NCBI RefSeq assembly: GCF_016743815.1
Contig: NZ_CP061035.1
Location: forward strand, 1,242,501-1,306,500
DNA length: 64,000 nt
Reading direction: 5' to 3'
From: Sphingomonas aliaeris
Lineage (GTDB): Bacteria; Pseudomonadota; Alphaproteobacteria; Sphingomonadales; Sphingomonadaceae
The translations under genes and the position numbers were made by a program. Numbering within the stretch: the first letter of the stretch is position 1; the number at the start of each line of letters is the position of its first letter. The notes under the pieces were generated by a model. The model was not told the origin of the DNA. It did no database searches and worked only from the letters and a program-made list of their open reading frames with translations. Positions 1 to 8,395 of the stretch are shown in pieces.

Positions 1-252
1 GGCTTCATTCCGCGCGTCGATGCCGGACGCGTCAGCGGTCTGGTCGTGCGATCGCAGGGCAGCGGCGCGGCCTTCCGCGAGATCGGCTTGCGCGAAGGCG
101 ATATCGTCACCGCGATCGGCGGCCGACCGGTGACCGGACAAGGCGATCTGGATCGTCTTGCCGCGCAATATGGTAATGGCGGCACGCTGCCGCTGACTGT
201 AGAGCGCGGTACCGATACGATTCCTCTGTCCATCACGATTGCGGGCCAATGA
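1..252 (+). CDS. gspC: Type II secretion protein GspC, C-terminal part (PDZ-like domain)
   Basis: The reading frame is open from base 1 and stops at 250-252, so only the last 83 residues are present. The visible part has the glycine-rich pattern of a PDZ-like domain (LREGDIVTAIGGRPVTG near its middle), as at the end of GspC, the inner-membrane protein that links the T2SS platform to the secretin. The stop codon overlaps the gspD start (ATGA), the usual C-D order, which supports the call. The transmembrane and homology regions lie upstream of the window. A generic PDZ protein is possible from this fragment alone, but the neighbourhood makes GspC very likely. Confidence 0.85.
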   Translation, partial: GFIPRVDAGRVSGLVVRSQGSGAAFREIGLREGDIVTAIGGRPVTGQGDLDRLAAQYGNGGTLPLTVERGTDTIPLSITIAGQ

Positions 253-2456
253 AAAAACCGATCCTCGCGCCGACGATGATGGCTGCGATCGCGCTGATGC
301 TCGCCGCACCGGTCGTGGCGCAGACGACGCTCAACGTGCGCGATGCCGATATCCGTGCGTTCATCGCCGATGCGGCGAAAGTCACCGGGCGGACCTTCAT
401 CATCGACAGCCGCGTGGCCGGAAAGGTGACCGTCGTCACCGATCGTCCGCTCAGCCGGTCCGAATATTTCGAGGTGTTTCTCTCCACGCTTCGCGCCAAC
501 GGGCTGGTCGCGGTGCCGACGGCGGGCGGCGCCTTCCGCGTCCAGCCGGTCGACAATGCCGCGAGCCAGCCAAGCCGCGTCGGTGTGGCGGGTGCCAATC
601 GCAACAGCCTCGTGACCGAGATCGTCCGGCTGCGATCCGTCGATGCGCAGTCCGCGCTGGAGACGGTCCGACCTTTGGTCAGCGCGCAGGGATCGGTCAG
701 CGCCAATCGCACCGGTAACAGCCTGGTCGTGGTGGATTTCGCCGATAACGTCCGCCGCGTTCGCGAGGTGCTGCGCCGGATCGATACCGACAATGCCGCC
801 ACGCGCGTCATTGCTTTAAGGAATGCCGGTGCGCGCGAGATCGCGACCGCGCTGAACGCGCTCACCGCCGGGCAGGCGGGTGGGCAGGGCAATGCCACCG
901 GCGGCGTCAGCGTCGTCGCGGTGACGAGTTCGAACTCGGTCGCTTTGCGGGGTGATGCTGCGTCCGTCGCCCGGCTCGCCGCGGTCGCGCTGGATCTGGA
1001 TGCGCGCGCGAAGAACGGGACCGAGATCAAGGTCCAGTTCCTCGAAAATGCCGATGCCGAGCAATTGCTCCCGGTGTTGCAACAGCTTGTCGGTCAGACG
1101 CCGACCCAGCCGACGACCAGTGGCAATACGCTGTCGCGCTCGAACTTCGGCGGCACGAACGCGAACAACGGCAACACCGTCAACCAGCCGCAAGTGCAGC
1201 AGCCGGCGCCGCAGATCGCCAGCGGGGCGACACCGGGCCAAGCGGCGATCGTCGCCGAGGGTGGCCGGACCGCATCCGTCGTCACGCGCTTCGCCGGGGC
1301 GAATGCGATCGTCATCGCCGCCCCGGCCGAAGTGCAGCGTCAATTGTCCGAGGTGATCCGCCAGTTGGATACGCGCCGCGAACAGGTGCTGGTCGAGGCG
1401 ATCGTGGCGGAGGTTTCGGACGCGACCGCCAGCCGGCTGGGCGTACAGTTCCTCCTTGCCGGTCTGCCCGGCAGCGGCATCCCCAGCTTCGCGTCGACGT
1501 ACAGCAACGCAGCGCCGAACCTGTTGCAGATCGCCGGGGCGATCGGCGCGCGGTCGTTGAATACGACGACCACGACGATCAACGGGGCGACCGTCACCAC
1601 CAGCACCAATTCGGCCGTCAGCGATTCGCTTGCGCAGTCCGCGATCGGATCGATCCTGGGCGCGACCGGCGGGTTCGGCGGCGGCGCGTTCAACATCGGC
1701 AAGGATGCGGTGTTCGGCGCGATCATCAACGCGGTGAAGAGCGACACGACGTCGAACCTGCTCCAGGCGCCTAGCCTGACCACGCTGGACAATCAGGAAG
1801 CGCGTATCCTGGTCGGCCAGGAAATCCCGATCACGACCGGTCAGGCGCTCAGTACCAATTTCGACAATGCCTTCCGCACCGTGCAGCGTGAGAATGTCGG
1901 CATCCAGCTGGAGGTCAAGCCGCAGGTCAATTCCTCCGGCGCGATCAAGCTGTTCCTGCATCAGCAGGTCAGCAGCATCGCCGGCCCGGTGAGCGGCGAC
2001 AATAGCGACCTGATCCTCAACAAGCGCGAGGTGGAGACGACGCTGACGGTCGATGATGGCCAGATCGCGGTGATCGGCGGCTTGCTCAGCGACGACGAAC
2101 GCCGGACGATCGAGAAGATCCCGTTGCTCGGCGACATACCGGCGATCGGGCAGCTGTTCCGCTCGAAAGCGCGCCAGCGGACCAAGACCAATCTGATGAT
2201 CTTCATCCGCCCGACGATCCTGCGCACGCCGGAGGACCAGCGTCGTGTCACGGAGCAGCGCTACGGCTATCTACGCCTGCAACAGGCGGGGCAGAATCCC
2301 GATGCGGAACCGAGCATCGACCAGCTCGTCCGCGACTATCTGGGGGCCGCGGCGCCGTTGCCGGTGGCGGGGAAGGACGGCAGTATCGAGGATCCGCGCA
2401 TCGCCGTTCCGGTGCAACGCCAGTCCACCCGTATCATCCGGAAGAAGGGCGACTGA
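249..2456 (+). CDS. gspD: Type II secretion outer-membrane secretin GspD
   Basis: 735 residues, the normal size for GspD. Residues 1-24 form a Sec signal peptide ending in PVVA, so the protein is exported and forms the multimeric outer-membrane pore of the T2SS. Repeated N-domains follow (motifs such as IIDSRVAGKVTV and VIRQLDTRREQVLVEAIVAEVS), interrupted near residues 290-330 by an N/Q/P-rich low-complexity linker. The C-terminal secretin core carries the family signature KIPLLGDIPAIGQLFR near residue 625, followed by LMIFIRPTIL. The ATG overlaps the gspC stop by four bases. No pilotin (GspS) gene is visible in the window. Identification is secure. Confidence 0.97.
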   Translation: MKKPILAPTMMAAIALMLAAPVVAQTTLNVRDADIRAFIADAAKVTGRTFIIDSRVAGKVTVVTDRPLSRSEYFEVFLSTLRANGLVAVPTAGGAFRVQPVDNAASQPSRVGVAGANRNSLVTEIVRLRSVDAQSALETVRPLVSAQGSVSANRTGNSLVVVDFADNVRRVREVLRRIDTDNAATRVIALRNAGAREIATALNALTAGQAGGQGNATGGVSVVAVTSSNSVALRGDAASVARLAAVALDLDARAKNGTEIKVQFLENADAEQLLPVLQQLVGQTPTQPTTSGNTLSRSNFGGTNANNGNTVNQPQVQQPAPQIASGATPGQAAIVAEGGRTASVVTRFAGANAIVIAAPAEVQRQLSEVIRQLDTRREQVLVEAIVAEVSDATASRLGVQFLLAGLPGSGIPSFASTYSNAAPNLLQIAGAIGARSLNTTTTTINGATVTTSTNSAVSDSLAQSAIGSILGATGGFGGGAFNIGKDAVFGAIINAVKSDTTSNLLQAPSLTTLDNQEARILVGQEIPITTGQALSTNFDNAFRTVQRENVGIQLEVKPQVNSSGAIKLFLHQQVSSIAGPVSGDNSDLILNKREVETTLTVDDGQIAVIGGLLSDDERRTIEKIPLLGDIPAIGQLFRSKARQRTKTNLMIFIRPTILRTPEDQRRVTEQRYGYLRLQQAGQNPDAEPSIDQLVRDYLGAAAPLPVAGKDGSIEDPRIAVPVQRQSTRIIRKKGD

Positions 2457-2490
2457 TGCAAATCCGCGCGGGCATCGAGGGCGAACAATC

Positions 2491-2592
2491 CCCCCTCCCG
2501 CTTGCGGGAGGGGCTAGGGGAGGGCGCGTCGGGGGATGGCGTCGTGCTCGCCACGACCCTTCCCCGGTCTCTCCCGCAAACGTGCGGGGAGA
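2491..2592. repeat. REPIN-like pair of inverted palindromes between gspD and gspE
   Basis: The first palindrome has arms CCCCTCCCGC and GCGGGAGGGG at 2492-2513, followed by GCTAGGGGAGGG. After about 40 bases comes the mirror-image module, ending in TCTCCCGCA and TGCGGGGAGA at about 2572-2592. The arrangement (two REP modules in opposite orientation) matches the element at 44505-44597, whose two halves are more alike. The element fills the only real gap in the gsp operon and would fold into two strong hairpins in the mRNA just ahead of the gspE ribosome-binding region. Confidence 0.8.
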
Positions 2593-2596
2593 AATC

Positions 2597-4110
2597 ATGG
2601 AAATGGTCGGTATTCCCTACGCGTTCGCCCGCCGGTTCGGCGTCGTGCTGCAGGGGGCGAAGGCACGCACGCGCAGATCGCGATGCGCGAGGGCTCCGAC
2701 CCGAAGGTGCTGCTGGAACTGCGCCGTCATCTGGCGCGGCCGTTCGACGTCGAGTTCGTCGCGACCGACGCGTTCGACCGGCTCTTGTCGGACCGGTACG
2801 CGATGGATGGGCAGGCGGCGGCGGTCGCGGCGGGGACGCTGGGGCTGGGCGATGAACTCGACATGCTCGCCGGCGACATGCCGACCGCGGACGATCTGCT
2901 CGACACGGCAGACGATGCGCCGGCGATCCGGCTGATCAACGGCATCATCGCCGACGCCGCGCGCAACGGCGTGTCGGATATCCATGTCGAGCCCTATGAA
3001 ACCGGGCTTGTCGTGCGGATGCGGATCGACGGCGTGCTGCGCGAAACGCTGCGCATGCCGCCGCATGTCGCGCCGGTCGTGGTCAGCCGTATCAAGGTGA
3101 TGGCGCGGCTGGACATCGCGGAACGTCGCGTGCCGCAGGACGGCCGCATCGGCCTGACGCTGGGCGGGAAATTGCTCGACGTTCGCGTCTCGACCTTGCC
3201 GAGCCGCGCGGGGGAGCGGGTCGTGCTGCGTATCCTCGACAAGGACAATGCCGGCATCGACATGGACGTGCTGGGCCTGACCCCGGCGATCAACACGATG
3301 CTGAAACAGGCGTTGAGCGAACCGAACGGCATCATCCTCGTCACCGGGCCGACGGGGTCGGGCAAGACGACGACATTGTATGCCGCCCTTCGCCTGCTGA
3401 ACGACGGCAGCAGCAACATCCTGACGGTCGAGGATCCGGTCGAATATGCGATGGAAGGCGTCGGCCAGACCCAGGTGAATGCGAAGGTCGGGCTGACGTT
3501 CGCCGCCGGGCTCCGCGCGATCCTGCGACAGGATCCGGACGTCGTGATGGTCGGCGAAATCCGCGACCGCGAAACGGCCGAAATCGCCGTGCAGGCGTCG
3601 CTAACGGGGCATCTCGTGCTCTCTACCGTGCATACGAACGACGCAGTCGGCGCGATTACACGCATGCGCGACATGAAAATCGAGCCGTTTCTCCTCGCCT
3701 CCACCCTCCGCGCGGTCATCGCACAGCGCCTCGTGCGGCAACTTTGCAAACATTGCCGCCGCCCCGTCCAGGCGACGGGATCCGTCTCCGCCTTGCTCGG
3801 ATTCGATCCGGGCACCGTGGTATACGAAGCGGTCGGTTGCGAACATTGCGCGCAGACGGGATTCAAGGGGCGGATCGGCGTGTTCGAGGCGATTCGCATC
3901 GACGATACGATCCGACGCCTGATCAACGACGGCGGCGACGAATCGATCATCGCACGTCACGCCTTCCTGCATTCGCCAAACCTCGGTTCCGCCGCACGAC
4001 AATTGGTGCGTGACGGCCTTACCACGCCGGAAGAAGCGGTCCGCGTGTCGCGCCGGGACATGGCCGATATCGAGGCGCCGATGGTGGCCGACGGGGCGGG
4101 CGGTGGCTGA
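2597..4110 (+). CDS. gspE: Type II secretion ATPase GspE (single-base frameshift near the 5' end as read)
   Basis: Cytoplasmic hexameric ATPase that powers pseudopilus assembly. The frame from ATG 2597 starts MEMVGIPYAFARRFGVVLQG, as expected for a sphingomonad GspE, but homology continues in another frame (GTHAQIAMREGSDPKVL). Adding one G to the G5 run at 2653-2657 joins the two and gives about 504 residues, a normal length. Downstream everything is intact: Walker A GPTGSGKTTT near residue 250, the Asp/Walker B region PDVVMVGEIRDRE, His box and the C-terminal zinc tetracysteine (CKHC, then CEHC). A longer frame exists from 2536 but its first ~45 residues are translated repeat sequence. Stop overlaps the gspF start. 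Confidence 0.9.
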
Positions 4111-5329
4111 CTTCGATTACCTCGTCATCGATACGGCCGGGCGCGAGCAGCGCGGGCATATCGCTGCCGACACGATCGATGCCGCCCGCGTCGCACTGGA
4201 CCGGCGCAAGATGTATGTCGTCCGGATCGAACCCGGCTCCGGCGCGCCGCCGCGGGCGAAGTCGCTCGTCACCGGGCTGTCGCTCACCCGGCGCAAGATG
4301 AGCGTCAAGCAACTGACCCTGTTCACGCGCCAGCTTGCGACGTTGAACCAGGTGTCGCCGCTCGAGGAGTCGCTGCGGACGATCACGCGCCAGACTGAGC
4401 AGGAAAGCGTGCGGGAGATCGTCGCGACGGTGCATGCCGGCGTGATGGAGGGGCGGCGGCTGGCCGAGGCAATGGGGCGCGAGCCAAAAAGCTTTCCGCC
4501 ATTGTACCGTGCGATGGTGTCCGCGGGCGAACGGTCCGGATCCCTGCCAGTGATACTCGACCGCCTGTCGGTGCTGCTGGAGCGGCAGGCGGAGATCAAC
4601 GGCAAGATCGTCACTACGTTGGCCTATCCCGCGATCCTGTCGGTCGTCGCGATCGGCGTCGTCACGGCGTTGATGGTGTTCGTCGTGCCGCAGGTGGTCG
4701 AACAATTCGACACGGTGGGTCAGGAATTGCCGTTGTTGACGCGGATCGTGATCGGCCTGTCGGACTTTCTCGTATCCTATTGGTGGGTGATGCTGCTGGT
4801 CCTGCTGGCCGCGGGGCTGCTTGCTTGGCAGGCGCTGAAACAGCCGCCGATCCGGCTTGCGTTCGACAGCTGGGTCCTGCGCGTCCCTCTGCTTGGGCGG
4901 TTGCTGCGCGACCTGCATGCGGCGCGGATGGCGCGCACGCTGTCCACGATGGTCGCCAGCCGCCTGCCGCTACTGGAAGGGCTGACGCTGACGGCGGGGA
5001 CGATCCATAACCGCCGGTTGCGCGTCGCATCGGATGAGATCGTGGATGCGATCCGCGGCGGCGGCAGCCTGTCCGCGGCGATGCGGCGGACGGGCGTCTT
5101 TCCGCCGCTGCTGACGTATCTGACCGCAAGCGGCGAGGCGGCGGGGCGGCTGGACGAGATGCTGGAACGTGCGGCGGAATATCTGGAACGCGAATTCGAC
5201 CGCTTCACCGCGACGGCACTTTCCCTGCTCGAACCCGCGATCATCGTCGTGATGGGTGGCGTCGTCGCGACGATCGTGCTGTCGATCCTGCTGCCGATCC
5301 TGCAACTCAACACCCTTGCCGGCCAATGA
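4103..5329 (+). CDS. gspF: Type II secretion inner-membrane platform protein GspF
   Basis: 408 residues from GTG 4103, chosen because the protein then begins VADFDYLVIDTAGR, the usual GspF amino end, and because the start overlaps the gspE stop. The protein has the two repeated T2SSF cytoplasmic domains (first around QLTLFTRQLATLNQVSPLEESL, second around ARMARTLSTMVASRLPLLEGL) and three membrane segments, including VVAIGVVTALMVFVVPQVV in the middle and IIVVMGGVVATIVLSILLPIL near the end. GspF is the polytopic platform that works with GspE and GspL to insert pseudopilins. An in-frame ATG further upstream (4010) would add non-homologous residues and is not used. Confidence 0.95.
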   Translation: MADFDYLVIDTAGREQRGHIAADTIDAARVALDRRKMYVVRIEPGSGAPPRAKSLVTGLSLTRRKMSVKQLTLFTRQLATLNQVSPLEESLRTITRQTEQESVREIVATVHAGVMEGRRLAEAMGREPKSFPPLYRAMVSAGERSGSLPVILDRLSVLLERQAEINGKIVTTLAYPAILSVVAIGVVTALMVFVVPQVVEQFDTVGQELPLLTRIVIGLSDFLVSYWWVMLLVLLAAGLLAWQALKQPPIRLAFDSWVLRVPLLGRLLRDLHAARMARTLSTMVASRLPLLEGLTLTAGTIHNRRLRVASDEIVDAIRGGGSLSAAMRRTGVFPPLLTYLTASGEAAGRLDEMLERAAEYLEREFDRFTATALSLLEPAIIVVMGGVVATIVLSILLPILQLNTLAGQ

Positions 5330-5859
5330 GGTTTTTGATGTCCATGCGTTCGAATAACGCCAGTCCTGTTCCAGAGCGTTCCGCCGAAGACGGCTTCACG
5401 CCCATGAGGCGTTCCTCCGAGAACGGATTTACGCCTGTGAGACGTTCCGCCGAACACGGCTTCACTCTGGTCGAACTGATGGTCGTCATCGTCATTCTCG
5501 GATTGCTCGCGACGATCGTCGCGATCAATGTCATTCCACAGGGTGACAAGGCGAAGTCCGTTCGCGCGAAATCGGATATCGCGACGATCGAGGGAGCGCT
5601 CGACATGTACAAGCTCCAGAACGATAGCTACCCGAGCACCTCGCAAGGGCTGGAGGCGCTGGTCACCGCGCCTGCGGGATCGGACGCGACGAAATACCAA
5701 CGCGGCGGCTATATCAAGAAACTGCCGATCGACCCGTGGAATCGCCCCTATCTGTACGCGGCGCCCGGTACGCATGGCGACGTCGATATCTGGACCTATG
5801 GTGCGGACGGCAAGGAAGGCGGCGAGGGCGGCGATGCCGATGTCACCAACTGGCAGTAA
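5326..5859 (+). CDS. gspG: Major pseudopilin GspG with a reiterated 45-residue leader
   Basis: 177 residues; ATG 5326 overlaps the gspF stop. From residue 46 this is a typical GspG: cleavage context EHG|FTLVELMVVIVILGLLA with Glu at +5, a hydrophobic helix, and a C-terminal part containing YPSTSQGLEALV, PWNRPYLY and WTYGADGKEGGEG (family-typical calcium-binding region). GspG is the main subunit of the T2SS pseudopilus and is processed by the prepilin peptidase GspO, which is not in the window. The leader is odd: instead of the usual short positively charged stretch it carries three tandem 11-residue units of the form RSAExGFTPxR, the last of which is the functional cleavage site. Confidence 0.95.
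   Translation: MRFLMSMRSNNASPVPERSAEDGFTPMRRSSENGFTPVRRSAEHGFTLVELMVVIVILGLLATIVAINVIPQGDKAKSVRAKSDIATIEGALDMYKLQNDSYPSTSQGLEALVTAPAGSDATKYQRGGYIKKLPIDPWNRPYLYAAPGTHGDVDIWTYGADGKEGGEGGDADVTNWQ
5377..5475 (+). repeat. Three tandem 33-bp units encoding the GspG leader
   Basis: Units at 5377-5409, 5410-5442 and 5443-5475, codon-aligned, encode RSAEDGFTPMR, RSSENGFTPVR and RSAEHGFTLVE. Each has a Gly-Phe-Thr like a prepilin-peptidase site, but only the last is followed by Glu at +5 and the hydrophobic helix. Confidence 0.95.
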
Positions 5860-6346
5860 GGCTTCCCTGAAGCGGTCCGCCGAACACGGCTTCACGCACG
5901 TGCGACGTTCCGCCGAAGACGGCTTCACGTTGATCGAACTGATGGTCGTCATTGCGATCATCGGGGTCGCGTCGGCGGCGGTTATGTGGGCACTTCCCGA
6001 TCCGCGTGGCCGGTTGCTGGACGAAGCGACAACCTTCGCCGCACGCGCGCGGGCGGCGCACGACACCGCGATCGTCGAGGCGCGACCGGTCAGCCTGTGG
6101 GTGTCGCCCGGTGGCTATGGCTTCGACGAACGCAGTGGCGGACAATGGCGTGCGATCGGGGAAAAGCCGTTGCGCGTGGCCACGTGGGGCAAGGGCGTGC
6201 GCCCGTCGCTGACGACCGCGCGCGACCGACTGGTGTTCGACACGACCGGGCTGGCGGACCGGGCATTCGACCTGCGGCTGACGCGCGAGGGCGACACCGC
6301 ATCGGTGCAGATCGACATGGACGGGTCGGTGCGCGTCGGTGGCTGA
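5840..6346 (+). CDS. gspH: Minor pseudopilin GspH with a duplicated leader
   Basis: 168 residues from ATG 5840; a second in-frame ATG at 5834 is equally possible. The gene begins 20 bases inside gspG, so the two are probably translationally coupled. The N-terminus contains two 11-residue leader units and then the real processing site EDG|FTLIELMVVIAIIGVASAA, followed by a GspH-type globular part (TTFAARARAAHDTAIVEARPVSLWVSPGGYGF). GspH is a minor subunit near the pseudopilus tip. The assignment rests on gene order G-H-I-J and on the conserved N-terminal helix, since the body of GspH is poorly conserved. Confidence 0.9.
   Translation: MSPTGSKASLKRSAEHGFTHVRRSAEDGFTLIELMVVIAIIGVASAAVMWALPDPRGRLLDEATTFAARARAAHDTAIVEARPVSLWVSPGGYGFDERSGGQWRAIGEKPLRVATWGKGVRPSLTTARDRLVFDTTGLADRAFDLRLTREGDTASVQIDMDGSVRVGG
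5873..5938 (+). repeat. Two tandem 33-bp units encoding the GspH leader
   Basis: Units 5873-5905 (RSAEHGFTHVR) and 5906-5938 (RSAEDGFTLIE). Their DNA is nearly identical to the units in gspG although the downstream coding sequences of the two genes are diverged. Confidence 0.95.
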
Positions 6347-6722
6347 CCCGCGGACCTCGACGCGCGAGAGCGGCTTCACGCTTATCGAGATCATGGTGGC
6401 GCTTGCTGTCTTCAGTCTTGCGGCGCTGGCCCTGATCCGTCTGGAAAGCGCGACCATTCGCGGTGCTGGCCTGCTCGATTCGACGTTCGTGGCGCAAATG
6501 GTCGCGCGGAACGTCGCGTTCGAGGCGATGACCGACGCGCGTCCGCCGACGCTGGGACAGGCCCGTGGCACGGAGCAGAATGGTGGCCGTGTCTGGTCAT
6601 GGACGCGCGAGACGCAGGCGACCGGCGACGCGCGCATCCTGCGCATCGATGTCGCGGTCGCCGATGCTGTGGGCAATGTTCAGGGGCGGCTGACTGTCGT
6701 CCGTCCGGCGGCCACGTCATGA
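6339..6722 (+). CDS. gspI: Minor pseudopilin GspI
   Basis: 127 residues from GTG 6339, overlapping the gspH end by eight bases. The leader is of ordinary length, with a single site ESG|FTLIEIMVALAVFSLAALALI (Gly12, Phe13, Glu at +5). GspI, with GspJ and GspK, forms the pseudopilus tip and initiates assembly. This is the only one of the four GFT-type pseudopilins in the operon without a reiterated leader unit, which makes it a useful internal comparison. The short body (SATIRGAGLLDSTFVAQMVARNVAFEAM) fits GspI. Confidence 0.92.
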   Translation: MADPRTSTRESGFTLIEIMVALAVFSLAALALIRLESATIRGAGLLDSTFVAQMVARNVAFEAMTDARPPTLGQARGTEQNGGRVWSWTRETQATGDARILRIDVAVADAVGNVQGRLTVVRPAATS

Positions 6723-7419
6723 AGCCGCAACCCGCAGAACACGGCTTCACACCTTCGAAACGTTCCGCCCGACACGGCTTCACTCCGTCGAAACGTTCAG
6801 GCGAACACGGCTTCACGTTGATCGAGGTGATGATCTCGCTGCTGATCTTCGGAATGTTGTCGGCGGCGGGCGTGGCGTTGCTTGCGTTCAGTGTCCGCGC
6901 GCAAGGGGCGACCGGCGCGAAGCTGGACGACGTGTCCACACTGGCCCGCCTGTCCGCCGTCATGTCCGCCGATTTCGCGCAGGCCCGCGATCGCCGGACG
7001 CGCAACGAGGCGGGCGACCCGTTGCCCGCATTTACGGGAGAGGCAGGCTCCGGGGCCGCGCCGATGTTGAGACTGGTGCGTGGCGGTTGGAGCAATCTGG
7101 ATGCCGCCCCCGCGCCGGCGAGCAGAAGGTCGAATATCGCCTGACCGACGGTGCGCTGCAGCGGGTTGCCTTTCCAATGCTCGACGGTGCGCAGGCCCTT
7201 CCGCCCGCCGTGCTGCTGACCGATGTCCGGCAGGTCGCGCTGCGCTATCGCACGGACGGGGCGTGGAGCGATCGTTGGCAGGGACCGCCGACCAACCCGC
7301 TGCCACAACTGGTCGAGATGCGCCTCGTCCGTACCGATGGTCGGGAGTTTCGCCAGCTTTTCCTTGTCGGCACCGGATATCGCCCGACTCCAGCGGATGC
7401 CGTCGATGTCCCCCGGTGA
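6719..7419 (+). pseudogene. gspJ: Minor pseudopilin GspJ, frameshifted as read, with a triplicated leader
   Basis: ATG 6719 overlaps the gspI stop (ATGA). The first frame encodes three leader units, then EHG|FTLIEVMISLLIFGMLSAAGVALLAFSV and continues to VRGGWSNLDAAP, after which it stops at 7144. GspJ homology resumes one frame over as RAGEQKVEYRLTDGALQRV and runs to 7419. Adding one C to the C5 run at 7107-7111 restores a single ~233-residue GspJ, a normal length. GspJ is a tip-complex subunit. Whether the gene is truly broken depends on that one base; the rest of the protein, including the C-terminal part, is undecayed, which favours a sequencing error. Confidence 0.88.
6728..6826 (+). repeat. 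Three tandem 33-bp units encoding the GspJ leader
   Basis: Units 6728-6760 (QPAEHGFTPSK), 6761-6793 (RSARHGFTPSK) and 6794-6826 (RSGEHGFTLIE). Same unit length and core as in gspG and gspH; the last unit holds the functional site (Gly31|Phe32). Confidence 0.95.
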
Positions 7420-8395
7420 TCGCCCGCAGGAGCGCGGTGCGGCGCTGCTCACCGTCTTGCTGCTCGTGTCGGTCATCGCCGTGCTGGCGGCGACCGCGCT
7501 GGAGAAACTTCGCCTGTCGACTCGGCTCGCCGGCAATGCCGTATCGGGGGAACAGGCCCGCGCTTACGGTTATGCCGCGGAGACGCTGGCCCTGTCGCGC
7601 GTCAGCGATCTGCTTGGCCGGTCGCAGCAGCGCGTGACCTTGGCCGGCGACTGGAGCGGGCGTCCCTTCAGCCTGCCCGTCCCGAACGGCGTTGCGACCG
7701 CGCGCGTGACGGACGGCGGCAATTGCTTCAATCTCAACGGCCTGGTGACCGAGGAGGCGTCGGGTATCTACGTCACCAACCAGGCGGCGCGCGTCCAGTT
7801 CGCACGGCTGATGCGGCTGGTGGATGTTCCTACATCGGTCACCGCCGGGATCGCGGATGCGGCGTCAGACTGGATCGACACCGACAACGAACCATTGCCC
7901 GGCGGCGCGGAGGATGGTGCTTACACGGGGGCTGCGACCCCGTATCGCACGTCGGGCACGCTGATGACCGATATCAGCGAATTGCGTGCGGTGAACGGGG
8001 TGACGCCGGAAATATATACGAAGCTGCGCCCTTGGCTCTGCACGCTGCCGGTGGCAAAGCCGTCGGTGATCAACGTCAACACGCTTTTGCCGGAGCAGGC
8101 CCCCTTGTTCGCAATGCTGCTCCCCGACACGCTCGGCGTCGACGCCGCTCGGCAGATCCTGCTGAAGCGCCCGCCACAGGGTTTCGAAAGCACCAGCGCT
8201 TTCTGGGCGATCCCGGCGCAGAATGCGATCACTGCCGCACCCGATGCGGTGGCGCAGACCGCGATCACGACCAAGTGGTTCGCGCTGCAAGTCGATGTCA
8301 CGACCGGCGGGGCGGAGTTGCAGGAGCGGTCGATGATCGACGCGACACGCTTGCCCGCGCGCCTCGTTTCAAGGTCGTGGGGCGAACCGTCTTGA
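7406..8395 (+). CDS. gspK: Pseudopilin-like tip protein GspK
   Basis: 329 residues from ATG 7406 (an ATG at 7397 would add three residues). The start lies inside the end of gspJ. The N-terminus RGAALLTVLLLVSVIAVLAATALEKL is the non-canonical, Phe-less helix typical of GspK, which lacks Glu at +5 and sits at the very tip of the pseudopilus. The large insert domain follows with CFNLNGLV, DWIDTDNEPLPGGAED and a helix-hairpin-like segment around VINVNTLLPEQAP. Size and motifs match the family. The stop overlaps the gspL start. Confidence 0.93.
   Translation: MSPGDRPQERGAALLTVLLLVSVIAVLAATALEKLRLSTRLAGNAVSGEQARAYGYAAETLALSRVSDLLGRSQQRVTLAGDWSGRPFSLPVPNGVATARVTDGGNCFNLNGLVTEEASGIYVTNQAARVQFARLMRLVDVPTSVTAGIADAASDWIDTDNEPLPGGAEDGAYTGAATPYRTSGTLMTDISELRAVNGVTPEIYTKLRPWLCTLPVAKPSVINVNTLLPEQAPLFAMLLPDTLGVDAARQILLKRPPQGFESTSAFWAIPAQNAITAAPDAVAQTAITTKWFALQVDVTTGGAELQERSMIDATRLPARLVSRSWGEPS

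Noticed and set aside
233..1961. Long minus-strand frames over gspD
   Set aside because: Shadow frames produced by high GC; low-complexity Arg/Ala/Ser composition and no motif.
2536..2596. Upstream ATG 2536 as the true gspE start
   Set aside because: The first ~45 residues would be translated from the palindromic repeat and do not resemble a GspE N-terminus, whereas the frame from 2597 does.
5377..6826. CRISPR array
   Set aside because: The 33-bp repeats are directly tandem without spacers, in frame, and encode the pseudopilin leaders.
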